The notes: generated by a model not told the origin, from the letters alone. A stretch of 33,529 bases of DNA from Pedobacter sp. (GCA_014378705.1 JACMND010000038.1:1-33529); one strand, 5' to 3'; shown: positions 16,825-24,611, numbered from the stretch's first letter. Numbers and translations are program-made.

Positions 16825-16832
16825 CAAAAGTA
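16825..16832 (-). promoter_or_regulatory. Candidate -7 box directly before the methionine aminotransferase start
   Basis: The reverse strand reads TACTTTTG, a full TAnnTTTG match, followed by CAAATA and then the ATG at 16818. If used, transcription would start at or next to the start codon, making a leaderless or nearly leaderless mRNA. A -33 TTTG is not clear. Confidence 0.4.
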
Positions 16833-16902
16833 CTGCTTTTATAAAAGTAACTTTAACATTTAAGTACAAGTTAATTAACCCTAAATTTTACCTTCATTTT
16901 CT

Positions 16903-17670
16903 ATGACCATTAAATCCAAGCAAACCCGGCTGTTTCTTGTTCTGGCTAGTTTTTTTGTATCCAACGCGATTCTTGCTGAATTTATTGGAGTTAAAATTTT
17001 TACCGTTGAAGGTTCATTAGGAATTGCAAAGTTTGATATTAATTTGTTTGGTGTAAAAGATCTATCGTACAACATGTCTGCAGGAGTACTTACCTGGCCC
17101 TTAATTTTTATAATGACAGATATTATCAACGAATATTTTGGTGTCCGGCAGGTGAGGTTTTTATCAGTTTTAACGTGTTTCCTTATTTTATATGCTTTCC
17201 TGATCGTGGGTTTAGCAATTAACTTGTCTCCGGCCGACTTTTGGATAAATCAAAATATTAAGGGAAAACCAATAGACATGGATTTGGCTTTTTCCGGAGT
17301 CTTCGGGCAGGGAATGTGGATTATTGCCGGATCAATTATTGCCTTTTTGATAGGTCAAATGGTTGATGTTTTGCTATTTCATAAAATAAAAAAAATAACC
17401 GGCGAAAATGCACTTTGGCTCAGAGCTACCGGATCAACATTAGTGTCACAGTTTATTGACAGTTTTGTAGTAATTTTTATCGCTTTTTATATCAATCCTC
17501 AATACAACTGGAGCTGGCAAATGGTTGCAGCCATCGGGCTTGTTAATTATACTTATAAATTTATAGTAGCTCTATTAATGACTCCTTTTTTGTACGTGAC
17601 ACATAATTTAATTGATCGTTATCTTGGGAAAGAACTCGCACACAAGATGACGAGTGAAGCAGCAGTTTGA
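16903..17670 (+). CDS. Queuosine-precursor transporter, YhhQ/VUT family
   Basis: This 255-residue, very hydrophobic protein has about six predicted membrane segments. It carries family features of VUT/YhhQ transporters: FVSNAILAEFIGVKIF near the N-terminus, WPLIFIMTDIINEYFGVRQVRF (split: WPLIFIMTDIINEY, FGVRQVRF; about 66-87) and a C-terminal GSTLVSQFIDSFVVIFIAFY segment. Characterised members import queuine precursors (preQ0/preQ1) for tRNA modification. No preQ1 riboswitch is apparent in the short 84-base divergent spacer, and no queuosine biosynthesis gene is next to it. It starts divergently from the methionine aminotransferase and ends 66 bases before a strong hairpin. Confidence 0.92.
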   Translation: MTIKSKQTRLFLVLASFFVSNAILAEFIGVKIFTVEGSLGIAKFDINLFGVKDLSYNMSAGVLTWPLIFIMTDIINEYFGVRQVRFLSVLTCFLILYAFLIVGLAINLSPADFWINQNIKGKPIDMDLAFSGVFGQGMWIIAGSIIAFLIGQMVDVLLFHKIKKITGENALWLRATGSTLVSQFIDSFVVIFIAFYINPQYNWSWQMVAAIGLVNYTYKFIVALLMTPFLYVTHNLIDRYLGKELAHKMTSEAAV

Positions 17671-17725
17671 ACTATGTTGTTGGTATCCGATTAATTATGC
17701 CCGGCTTTTAATCAAGAGTTTCACC

Positions 17726-17761
17726 AAAAAAAAAGTCTCCGGTTTGCTTAACCGGAGACTT
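17726..17761 (-). terminator. Strong intrinsic terminator of the leftward unknown exported protein gene
   Basis: A perfect 12-base stem (17733-17744 with 17750-17761; AAGTCTCCGGTT and its complement) closes a 5-base loop. On the reverse strand it runs into nine T, so it ends the leftward 158-residue protein gene. Rightward read-through from the transporter would meet the stem, but the T-tract on that side is poor. Confidence 0.9.
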
Positions 17762-17779
17762 AATTCTGTGTTATCCTAA

Positions 17780-18256
17780 TTATTCATGTTGTTTATTCTT
17801 TTTTCCTTTACCATGGTTTGACTTTTTGTCATGATCATCCTTATCATCGCGATCGTGTTTATCATACCGACTGTAATTGCGGTCTTCATCACGGTTGTTT
17901 TCTAACTTTTTACGCTGACCGGGAGGCATTCCATGCGGATGTTTACCTTCCCAACCTTTTCGCTGATCCACATTTCGGGCATTTTTGGTATTGCGATAAA
18001 CTTTTATGCGTTCGGTACGCATCTCATAGTGACCGGGTATGGTACGTGATCCTATTCCGAAAATCCCTCTTGTTCTTCGTTGTGGTATCCAGACCCTGCG
18101 TTCAACCGTTTTCCATTCGTAAACACCCCTGCCATCTTCATATAAACCCGGTAACTTTAAACTTGAAATCACTTTATCGCTTGTGTTGTTTTGAGCCGAT
18201 GTTGTAGTTGCACCCAATGCTACAAAGAGGGCAGCCAAAATTAAAATTTTACGCAT
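17780..18256 (-). CDS. Unknown exported basic protein with charged tail
   Basis: I do not recognise a characterised family. The 158-residue product has a signal peptide (1-21, ending TSAQ). Its middle region is basic with many aromatic residues (VYEWKTVERRVWIPQRR and TIPGHYEMRTERIKVYRN, about 45-90), a WEGKHPHGMPPGQRKK segment (about 102-117), and a very hydrophilic His/Asp/Lys/Arg-rich tail (about 118-158). The HPHGMPPGQ-like element recurs, as I recall, in small exported Sphingobacteriaceae proteins without a known role. The tail could bind metal or polyanions; that is inference. It has its own candidate promoter and a strong terminator, so it is a single-gene transcript. Confidence 0.8.
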   Translation of the reverse strand: MRKILILAALFVALGATTTSAQNNTSDKVISSLKLPGLYEDGRGVYEWKTVERRVWIPQRRTRGIFGIGSRTIPGHYEMRTERIKVYRNTKNARNVDQRKGWEGKHPHGMPPGQRKKLENNRDEDRNYSRYDKHDRDDKDDHDKKSNHGKGKKNKQHE

Positions 18257-18320
18257 TTGTATATCATATTATCATAATAGGTGTAGAATAATGATGCCAT
18301 AAGACTTTTATGCGTCCACT

Positions 18321-18351
18321 CAAACATATTAGCATTTTAATTGTATTGAAA
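18321..18351 (-). promoter_or_regulatory. Candidate promoter for the unknown exported basic protein
   Basis: On the reverse strand TTTC (18351-18348), a 19-base spacer and TATGTTTG (18328-18321) give a full -7 consensus and a near -33 match. The predicted start, near 18314, would leave a leader of roughly 58 bases before the ATG at 18256. Confidence 0.5.
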
Positions 18352-18420
18352 CGCCTACACATTGTCGGAAATTAACCCTTAAATTACGATTATTTGAATT
18401 TCACTCCTTAATTTTACGAC

Positions 18421-18897
18421 ATGGCAGATGATTTAAGAATAATTTTGGCAGGTAAAGAAGAGCAGTACCAATCTATTATCCCACAAATAGAGGCTTTATT
18501 AGAAGGTGAGGCTGATGTCATCGCCAACATGGGCAATATTTGCGCAGCTTTAAAAGAACAGTTCAATTTTTTATGGGTCGGATTTTACCTTGTTAAAAAA
18601 GATGATTTAGTGTTGGGCCCTTTTCAGGGACCGGTGGCATGTACCCGAATAACCTTGGGTAAAGGAGTTTGCGGAACCTCGTGGAAAGAGAAAAAAGTTT
18701 TAATTGTTCCGGATGTTGATGAGTTTCCGGGCCATATAGCTTGCAGTTCTTTATCCAGGTCAGAAATCGTTATTCCAGTAATTTCCAACGACCGTGTAGT
18801 AGCCGTACTTGATGTTGATAGTATTGAGCTGGATAGTTTTAGTAATGTGGATGAAAGATTTCTCAACCAAATTATAAGCCTCCTCAAATTAAGTTAG
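18421..18897 (+). CDS. msrC: Free methionine-(R)-sulfoxide reductase (GAF-domain fRMsr)
   Basis: This 158-residue single GAF-domain protein reduces free L-methionine-(R)-sulfoxide, using thioredoxin in studied relatives. The fRMsr signature is clear: FLWVGFYLV, GPFQGPVACTRI, GKGVCGTSW and FPGHIACSSLSRSEIVIP. All three conserved cysteines are present at 74, 84 and 108, with the spacing of the E. coli enzyme's 84, 94 and 118. The ATG is good and the length is typical. It heads a rightward run with the DNA glycosylase gene (50-base gap), and the spacer before it also holds the promoter of the divergent exported protein gene. It complements the envelope-type MsrB encoded at 6.5-7.0 kb. Confidence 0.95.
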   Translation: MADDLRIILAGKEEQYQSIIPQIEALLEGEADVIANMGNICAALKEQFNFLWVGFYLVKKDDLVLGPFQGPVACTRITLGKGVCGTSWKEKKVLIVPDVDEFPGHIACSSLSRSEIVIPVISNDRVVAVLDVDSIELDSFSNVDERFLNQIISLLKLS

Positions 18898-18947
18898 ATT
18901 TATTTGTGAGCGAAAACCTAAACTTTTTTTTTGTATTAATCTATTTA

Positions 18948-19550
18948 ATGAAACTACCACTAAGCTTTTACCAGCAAAATGATGCTGTGTTTATAGCCCG
19001 GAAACTATTAGGAAAAAACATTTACACAAACATTGGCGGATTGCTTGCAGGCGGGATAATTGTAGAAACTGAAGCTTACATTGGCCCTGATGATAGAGGT
19101 TCTCATGCCTATAAAAATCGAAGGACATCCCGCACACAAACTATGTTTGCAGCCGGAGGTATCACCTACATGTATGTATGTTATGGAATCCATAATATGT
19201 TAAATGTCGTTACCGGTAAAGAAGATTTACCTCATGCTGTTCTGATCAGGGCACTTGAGCCGAACACAGGAATTGATGTAATGCGGGAAAGAAGACAGCT
19301 TTTTAATCAGGATCAACGTTTATGCAGCGGGCCCGGAGTACTTACAAAAGCGTTGGGCTTAAAAAAAAATCATAACGGCATAAGTCTTTTGGATGATTTA
19401 ATTTGGATTGAAGACCGAAATATGTTTATTGAGGATACAGATATAATTTCGTCAGCTCGTGTTGGGATGAATTTTGATGGGCCGTACCAATTAATTCCTT
19501 GGCGTTTTTATATTCGTTCAAACCCGAATGTTAGCCGTCCTCACATTTAA
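18948..19550 (+). CDS. 3-methyladenine DNA glycosylase (AAG/MPG family)
   Basis: This base-excision-repair glycosylase removes alkylated or deaminated purines. The start at 18948 (ATG, giving MKLPLSFYQQ) is preferred over an in-frame GTG at 18906, whose extra 14 residues are hydrophobic and fit poorly. In the resulting 200-residue protein, IVETEAYIGPDDRGSHAY holds Glu42, Tyr44 and His53, which by spacing correspond to human AAG Glu125, Tyr127 and His136. Tyr76 in YMYVCYGIHNMLNVV corresponds to Tyr159. GPGVLTKALGL is the next family block. It lies downstream of msrC and upstream of the PNPOx-like gene on the same strand, so it is probably co-transcribed. Confidence 0.94.
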   Translation: MKLPLSFYQQNDAVFIARKLLGKNIYTNIGGLLAGGIIVETEAYIGPDDRGSHAYKNRRTSRTQTMFAAGGITYMYVCYGIHNMLNVVTGKEDLPHAVLIRALEPNTGIDVMRERRQLFNQDQRLCSGPGVLTKALGLKKNHNGISLLDDLIWIEDRNMFIEDTDIISSARVGMNFDGPYQLIPWRFYIRSNPNVSRPHI

Positions 19551-19588
19551 TTCTCAAAACCTCCAGGTCTTATACTTGTTGTAACCAC

Positions 19589-20080
19589 ATGGAAAAGAAT
19601 AAAAAGCAAGATCTAGAAAAAATAAAAAAAATGGTTGATGAGGTAAAAATCGCCATGCTTTGTACTGGTAATAATAATCAATTCCGCAGCCGGCCGATGT
19701 CTACAGCTCAATTTGATGACAATGGAGATATATGGTTTTTTACAAATGAATATTCCGGCAAAGCCGATGAAATTGTAGAAAATCATCAGGTATGTTTAGC
19801 TTATTCAAATCCCTCTAAAAACACATATATAAGTTTAACTGGAACTGCTGAGATAGTGAATGACTGGATAAAAATTAAAGAACTTTACAACCCGGCGATA
19901 AAAGCCTGGTTTCCAGAAGGTTTAGACGATCCTAAATTAGCGCTTTTAAGAGTAACTCCGGTGGAAGCTGAATATTGGGACAGCAGCTCAAGTAAAATGG
20001 TAACTCTCTTTGGGATAGCCAAGGCAATTATAGTTGGCGAAAAATTTGATGATGGTAATCACGGGAAAGTGCAGTTATAA
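19589..20080 (+). CDS. Pyridoxamine 5'-phosphate oxidase-like stress protein (GSP26 family)
   Basis: This 163-residue split-barrel flavin-binding-fold protein resembles general stress protein 26 (B. subtilis YdaG). Features are IAMLCTGNNNQFRSRPM (about 21-37), DIWFFTNEYSGKADEI (48-63), VCLAYSNPSKNTYISLTGTAEIV (split VCLAYSNPSKNTY, ISLTGTAEIV) and RVTPVEAEYWDSSSSKMV near the C-terminus. Members bind FMN or related cofactors and mostly lack a proven reaction; they are not the PNP oxidase of vitamin B6 synthesis. No signal peptide is present. It sits 38 bases after the glycosylase gene and 56 bases before kynureninase. Confidence 0.9.
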   Translation: MEKNKKQDLEKIKKMVDEVKIAMLCTGNNNQFRSRPMSTAQFDDNGDIWFFTNEYSGKADEIVENHQVCLAYSNPSKNTYISLTGTAEIVNDWIKIKELYNPAIKAWFPEGLDDPKLALLRVTPVEAEYWDSSSSKMVTLFGIAKAIIVGEKFDDGNHGKVQL

Positions 20081-20136
20081 TTCATTTTTCTGCAAATTGT
20101 AGGCATTCATAAACCTGCTTTTTGTATCATTAAGGT

Positions 20137-21429
20137 ATGCAATTTAAAAATAATCGTGAATTTACTCGGGATTTGGATCAATCAGATCCACTCAATAAAT
20201 TTCGTAGTCAATTTTTAATTCCTAAACATGACGGAAAAGAAGTAATCTATCTATGCGGAAATTCTTTGGGGTTACAACCAAAATCTGTTAAAACATTCCT
20301 CGATCAACAGTTGCACAATTGGGAAAACCTGGCAGTAGAAGGCTGGTTTGAAGGAGAAACGCCCTGGTTATATTACCATAAAGAAATGCAGGAATTAATG
20401 GCACCTATGGTGGGTGCTTTGCCTGCGGAAGTAATTCCCATGAACTCTTTATCTGTTAATCTTCATTTAATGATGGTTAGCTTTTACCAGCCTAAAGGTA
20501 AAAGGGTAAAAATTTTAATGGAAGCGAGTGCTTTTCCATCAGACCAATACATTGTTGAAAGTCAGCTTCGTTTTCGCGGATATGATCCGGCTACGGATAT
20601 TATAGAAGTTCATCCCCAAAAAGGGGAACATACATTGCAAACTGCCGATATAGTCTCAGTTATTAACCAACATGCGGATGAGATAGCCTTAATTTTGTTT
20701 GGCGGCATTAACTTTTTAAGCGGTCAATTTTTTGACCTGGAAGCTATTACCATTGCGGGGCATGCTGCCGGTGCTATTGTTGGGTTCGATCTGGCCCACG
20801 CCGCCGGTAATGTGCCTTTACAACTACATAACTGGAATGCTGATTTTGCCTGCTGGTGTACTTATAAATATTTAAACAGCAGCCCTGGTGGTATAAGTGG
20901 TGTTTTTATTCATGAAAATCATTTTAGTGATCCAAATCTGAAACGCTTTGCAGGATGGTGGGGCTTTCAGGAAAGTTCAAGATTTAAGATGACTAAAGGT
21001 TTTGTACCGCAAAATGGAGCAGAAGGATGGCAGTTAAGTTGCAGCCCGATACTATTAATGGCTACGCACAAAGCTTCGCTTGTTATGTTTAAAGAAGCCG
21101 GCGGAATGGATGCGGTTAGGGAAAAGAGTATTTTATTGACATCGTTTTTAGAATTTATGATAATAGAAATTAATGAGGCATATGGTGAAGAACTATTTAA
21201 AATTATAACCCCATCTAATTTTAACAATCGTGGTGCGCAGTTATCACTTATTGCAAAAAAAAATGGAAAAGAAACATTTGATGCTTTAGTAAAACGACGA
21301 ATTATAGGTGATTGGCGAGAACCAAATGCAATCAGATTAAGTCCGGCACCTTTATACAATACCTTTGAGGAAATATTTGAATTGGGAATTCAGCTTAAAG
21401 GAATCATCAAACAGCTTAAACACTGTTAA
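20137..21429 (+). CDS. kynU: Kynureninase
   Basis: This PLP enzyme hydrolyses kynurenine to anthranilate and alanine, or 3-hydroxykynurenine to 3-hydroxyanthranilate, in tryptophan degradation or de novo NAD synthesis. The 430-residue product carries YLCGNSLGLQPK, GWFEGETPWLYYH, EASAFPSDQYIVESQL, GFDLAHAAGNVPL and the PLP-lysine motif CTYKYLNSSPGG with Lys244. RFAGWWG and FKMTKGFVPQNGAEGWQLS (about 282-312) complete the family pattern. No kynurenine monooxygenase or tryptophan dioxygenase is adjacent. The upstream sequence has TTG, about 20 bases, then CTTTTTG, a partial promoter match. Its last 14 bases overlap the tail of the convergent ABM-domain gene. Confidence 0.96.
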   Translation: MQFKNNREFTRDLDQSDPLNKFRSQFLIPKHDGKEVIYLCGNSLGLQPKSVKTFLDQQLHNWENLAVEGWFEGETPWLYYHKEMQELMAPMVGALPAEVIPMNSLSVNLHLMMVSFYQPKGKRVKILMEASAFPSDQYIVESQLRFRGYDPATDIIEVHPQKGEHTLQTADIVSVINQHADEIALILFGGINFLSGQFFDLEAITIAGHAAGAIVGFDLAHAAGNVPLQLHNWNADFACWCTYKYLNSSPGGISGVFIHENHFSDPNLKRFAGWWGFQESSRFKMTKGFVPQNGAEGWQLSCSPILLMATHKASLVMFKEAGGMDAVREKSILLTSFLEFMIIEINEAYGEELFKIITPSNFNNRGAQLSLIAKKNGKETFDALVKRRIIGDWREPNAIRLSPAPLYNTFEEIFELGIQLKGIIKQLKHC

Positions 21430-21700
21430 GAGTATACGCTTCTGCTTTTGAAGAAAATAAAGGTTTTACTTGTTGCCAAATGTTTTTAAAAAGAAGTGAT
21501 GCCCGGTAATTTTCCAAATGTTTTTCTGACTGCCAGTAACTGATTGTAAAATATTGAGATTCTGTTCCGGATACCTTAAAAAGAGTGGTTGTTTGGCAGC
21601 CATCGAAGTTTTCAATTGATGCCCGGGATTGATAAAATATTTGCTCAAATTTTTTAGAATATTGAGGATGCAGATTCAATTTAACAATGCGGGTGATCAT
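21416..21700 (-). CDS. Antibiotic-biosynthesis-monooxygenase (ABM) domain protein
   Basis: This 94-residue protein has the dimeric alpha+beta-barrel ABM fold pattern: MITRIVKLNLHPQYSKKFEQIF at the start (split MITRIVKLNLHP, QYSKKFEQIF), GCQTTTLFKVSGTESQYFTISYW, and ENYRASLLFKNIWQQVKPLF. Members include quinol monooxygenases and many stand-alone proteins of unknown role, so substrate is not assigned. Its start overlaps the stop of the SAM hydrolase gene by 4 bases (ATGA-type), indicating translational coupling. Its end overlaps kynU by 14 bases tail to tail. Confidence 0.82.
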   Translation of the reverse strand: MITRIVKLNLHPQYSKKFEQIFYQSRASIENFDGCQTTTLFKVSGTESQYFTISYWQSEKHLENYRASLLFKNIWQQVKPLFSSKAEAYTLNSV

Positions 21701-22476
21701 GGATGAAACTCGATCCGCACGATATCTCCAAGATATAAACCTAACAATCCGCTTGCATTCCCTTTATTAATAGCGATTTCCAGATGGTTGCTAATCCCAA
21801 ATAAACATAGTTTTTCTCCTTCTGGTACTTCATTATAATGCCAGCTTAATTGAGAAATAGATTCGTTGCGCTTAAAAAACAATGTAAAATCACGGTTTCT
21901 TTGAACACTGGTAAATAAATCTTTGGTAATGTTGGTAATTATATTCTGAAAAGAATCTACATATATTACGCTACCGCGGATCAGGCTGGGTTCGATAACA
22001 GGCTGAAGAGTTGTTTTTTCTTCAATGGCATTTACATGAATTCCAATATCTTTAAGTCTACCGCCTTTAGCAAGATGAGAAGCTGCTTTCGAAAAAATGT
22101 CAGAAAGCGGAAAGTGCAGGTATTTAAGATCCTGCATAATATTTAATTCTACAATCTCAGATGGGGCTTCATCAAATAGCAAAGAAAAAATCCCGTTATC
22201 AGATCCTACAAAAAAATGATCTTTATATTTTAAAGCCAGGTACCTGGTTTGTTCATTAAATACAGAATCTATCCCGATAAGATGAACAGTAGATTTAGGA
22301 AAATAATGAAACGAATTTTTTAATATAAACGCAGCCTGCTGAATATTGAAAGCGGAAACATTGTGTGTAATATCAACAATATTGGCACCCGGCAATTGAC
22401 TTAATATGCTTCCTTTTAAAGCGGCCTGATAAAAATCTTTGTCGCCTAAATCAGTGGTTAAAGTGATTATTGCCAT
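21697..22476 (-). CDS. DUF62-family SAM hydrolase (SAM hydroxide adenosyltransferase-like)
   Basis: The 259-residue protein matches the family that includes SAM hydroxide adenosyltransferase (SAM plus water gives adenosine and methionine) and the fluorinase/chlorinase enzymes. Visible are LTTDLGDKDFYQAALKGSIL (split: LTTDLGDKDFY, QAALKGSIL; about 6-25), IVDITHNVSAFNIQQAAFIL, LIGIDSVFN with Asp70, TRYLALKY with Arg78, and FVGSDNGIFSLL. The C-terminal domain shows GSVIYVDSFQNIITNIT. Halogenase activity is unlikely given its ubiquity and context. Where many relatives have FHGRDIF, this one has HFPLSDIF, so the usual active-site histidine may be missing or shifted to His121. It is followed by a 4-base-overlapping ABM gene and is divergent from phoH. 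Confidence 0.88.
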   Translation of the reverse strand: MAIITLTTDLGDKDFYQAALKGSILSQLPGANIVDITHNVSAFNIQQAAFILKNSFHYFPKSTVHLIGIDSVFNEQTRYLALKYKDHFFVGSDNGIFSLLFDEAPSEIVELNIMQDLKYLHFPLSDIFSKAASHLAKGGRLKDIGIHVNAIEEKTTLQPVIEPSLIRGSVIYVDSFQNIITNITKDLFTSVQRNRDFTLFFKRNESISQLSWHYNEVPEGEKLCLFGISNHLEIAINKGNASGLLGLYLGDIVRIEFHP

Positions 22477-22579
22477 TAAAATGTTAATATAAATTATTAA
22501 TCTTGTGATGGATTAACCTTGGTACAAATATTGAATTTTTAATTTATAAACATCAGACCGATTTTTAAGACCACTCAAT

Positions 22580-23539
22580 TTGAACGAACTAAATCTTACT
22601 ATTGAAAACGTAAACCCGCTGGTAATGTGGGGAGCTAATAATGAATATTTTGAAATTTTAAAAAAACATTTTCCTAAAATTAAGATCGTTGCACGAGGGA
22701 ACGATGTTAAAGTTTTAGGTGATGAATCTGAGCTTACAATTTTTAATATAAAATTTAAGGATATTGTAAGCCATGTGGATAAGTTTCAAAGCTTAAATAA
22801 CAATGATTTGGCGAATATTTTGGGTGCTGTCAATCCTGTTGCAGGAGATACTACGGAAACAGCCAAAAGCGGTGTTGGAAGTGAGCCAATAGTATTTGGT
22901 CCGAACGGAATAGTTGTAAAAGCCCGTACCGCAAACCAACGGCGAATGGTAGAAAGCATTGTAAAAAATGATATCATCTTTGCCATCGGGCCGGCCGGTA
23001 CAGGTAAAACATATACAGCGGTGGCTTTGGCTGTTAGAGCATTAAAAAACAAGGAAATAAAACGTATTATTTTAACCCGCCCAGCTGTTGAAGCCGGAGA
23101 AAATTTGGGTTTTCTACCTGGTGATTTAAAAGAAAAAATTGATCCTTACCTGCGCCCTTTGTATGATGCATTGGATGACATGATACCGCCGGAAAAACTA
23201 AAAATGATGCTGGAAAACAGGATTATTGAAATCGCTCCACTTGCATTTATGCGTGGCCGAACTTTAGATAACTGTTTTGTGATTCTGGATGAAGCCCAGA
23301 ATGCCACAGATATGCAATTAAAGATGTTTTTAACACGTATGGGCCCAACTGCTAAATTTATTGTAACCGGGGATATAACTCAAATTGACCTTCCGAGAAA
23401 ACAACATTCAGGTTTGCATACCGGATTACGTATTTTAACTGATATTAAAGGAATTGACATTATTTACTTGAACGGAGATGATGTAGTGAGGCATAAATTA
23501 GTAAAAAATATTTTGAAAGCCTATGGAGACATACAGTAG
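22580..23539 (+). CDS. PhoH-family ATPase (TTG start)
   Basis: This 319-residue PhoH/YbeZ-like P-loop ATPase often works with the YbeY endoribonuclease in RNA handling and ribosome quality control. The Walker A motif is GPAGTGKT (137-144), preceded by KARTANQRRMVESI, and the Walker B motif is CFVILDEAQNAT (about 226-237). FITGDITQID-like VTGDITQIDLPR and SGLHTGL follow. The start is a TTG at 22580, giving MNELNLTIENVNPLV, which fits the N-termini I recall for Sphingobacteriaceae PhoH proteins. The first ATG (22625) would cut into the conserved N-terminal domain. It is followed by purC on the same strand with a 79-base gap that holds short direct repeats. Confidence 0.93.
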   Translation: MNELNLTIENVNPLVMWGANNEYFEILKKHFPKIKIVARGNDVKVLGDESELTIFNIKFKDIVSHVDKFQSLNNNDLANILGAVNPVAGDTTETAKSGVGSEPIVFGPNGIVVKARTANQRRMVESIVKNDIIFAIGPAGTGKTYTAVALAVRALKNKEIKRIILTRPAVEAGENLGFLPGDLKEKIDPYLRPLYDALDDMIPPEKLKMMLENRIIEIAPLAFMRGRTLDNCFVILDEAQNATDMQLKMFLTRMGPTAKFIVTGDITQIDLPRKQHSGLHTGLRILTDIKGIDIIYLNGDDVVRHKLVKNILKAYGDIQ

Positions 23540-23565
23540 TTATTAGTTGTTTATTATCCCTACCT

Positions 23566-23598
23566 GCTATCTCAAACCTTTATCAAGCTATCTCAAAC
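23566..23598 (+). repeat. Two copies of GCTATCTCAAAC, 21-base period, before purC
   Basis: GCTATCTCAAAC occurs at 23566-23577 and 23587-23598, and a weaker third copy (ATACCTCAAA) follows at about 23609-23618, right before the purC ATG. The period is 21 bases. It lies in the phoH-purC spacer after a TTATTAGTTGTTTATTA stretch. Function is unknown. Confidence 0.6.
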
Positions 23599-23618
23599 AT
23601 TTTCCCTCATACCTCAAA

Positions 23619-24566
23619 ATGATCGCCATTAAAGAAACCCATTTCCAACTTCCCGGACAGACAAGTTTTTATAAAGGCAAAGTTAGGGATGTTTACACGA
23701 TAGAGAATAAATTCCTGGTGATGGTTGTTACAGACCGCATCTCGGCATTTGATGTGGTTATGCCGGAACCAATACCATTTAAAGGCCAGGTTTTAAATCA
23801 GATAGCCGCCAAAGCGTTAAAAGAAACCGAAGATATAGTCCCTAACTGGGTTATTGATGTTCCTGATCCAAGTGTAACTATTGGAAAGATATGTGACCCG
23901 TTTAAAGTAGAAATGGTTATCAGGGGCTATTTAGCCGGCCATGCCTGGCGTGAATACCATGCCGGCAGGAGAGAAGTATGCGGTGTTGCTCTTCCAGAAG
24001 GGCTAAAAGAAAATGACCGTTTACCTGAACCCATTATCACACCTACCACCAAAGCTTCGGTGGGCCATGATGAGGATATTTCGAGAAGTGAAATTATTCG
24101 AAGAGAGATTGTTTCTGAAAAAGATTACGTAAAACTTGAAAAGTATACCAAAGAATTATTTCAAAGAGGTTCTGATATCTCCTCAAAAAAAGGTTTAATA
24201 TTGGTTGATACGAAATATGAGTTTGGAAAATATGAAGGCAAAATTCATTTAATTGATGAAATACATACGCCAGATTCTTCAAGATTTTTTTACAGCGAAA
24301 CTTATGATCAGTTACAATCAGAAAACCAACCTCAGCGCCAGCTTTCAAAAGAATTTGTCAGAAAGTGGCTAATTGACAATGGTTTCCAGGGCAAAGAAGA
24401 TCAGGCTATTCCTACAATGTCCTCCGAGATAATTACGTCTATTTCTGAACGCTATATTGAGTTATACGAGCACATTACCGGCACTTTATTTCAGAAACAT
24501 GCCACAGGTAATCCAATTGATCGTGTTGAAATTAATATTATTGAAGCACTAACTCGTTTAAAATGA
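23619..24566 (+). CDS. purC: Phosphoribosylaminoimidazole-succinocarboxamide synthase (SAICAR synthetase)
   Basis: PurC joins CAIR and aspartate in purine synthesis with ATP. The start at 23619 gives a 315-residue protein beginning [14 protein letters not shown]; an upstream in-frame ATG at 23547 would add 24 residues read out of the repeat-bearing spacer. Family signatures are [47 protein letters not shown] (split [20 protein letters not shown]), [15 protein letters not shown] and [30 protein letters not shown] closes the active site. The length and order are those of the longer, eukaryote/Bacteroidota-like PurC form. It follows phoH and precedes a STAS gene by 45 bases. Confidence 0.96.
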   Translation: MIAIKETHFQLPGQTSFYKGKVRDVYTIENKFLVMVVTDRISAFDVVMPEPIPFKGQVLNQIAAKALKETEDIVPNWVIDVPDPSVTIGKICDPFKVEMVIRGYLAGHAWREYHAGRREVCGVALPEGLKENDRLPEPIITPTTKASVGHDEDISRSEIIRREIVSEKDYVKLEKYTKELFQRGSDISSKKGLILVDTKYEFGKYEGKIHLIDEIHTPDSSRFFYSETYDQLQSENQPQRQLSKEFVRKWLIDNGFQGKEDQAIPTMSSEIITSISERYIELYEHITGTLFQKHATGNPIDRVEINIIEALTRLK

Positions 24567-24611
24567 TTTTAATTTATTATTATTGTAATAGCGGACTCAA
24601 ATAGAAGAAAA

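Noticed and set aside
16819-16902. preQ1 riboswitch before the queuosine-precursor transporter
   Set aside because: The spacer is 84 bases of AT-rich divergent promoter DNA, with no G/C-rich pseudoknot-like hairpin and A-rich tail of the preQ1 type.
17818-18207. A 129-codon rightward frame rich in His, Cys and Tyr
   Set aside because: It is the antisense reading of the 158-residue exported protein, which has a signal peptide, a promoter and a terminator on the other strand.
18282-18357. GTGTAG and CTACAC inverted pair in the 18.3 kb spacer
   Set aside because: Only six bases, far apart, and without a structure on either strand; likely chance.
20967-21359. A 130-codon leftward frame
   Set aside because: It is antisense to the conserved C-terminal half of kynureninase.
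21697-22476. Fluorinase or chlorinase function for the DUF62 protein
   Set aside because: The halogenases are a small, specialised branch tied to secondary-metabolite clusters; nothing around this gene suggests one.
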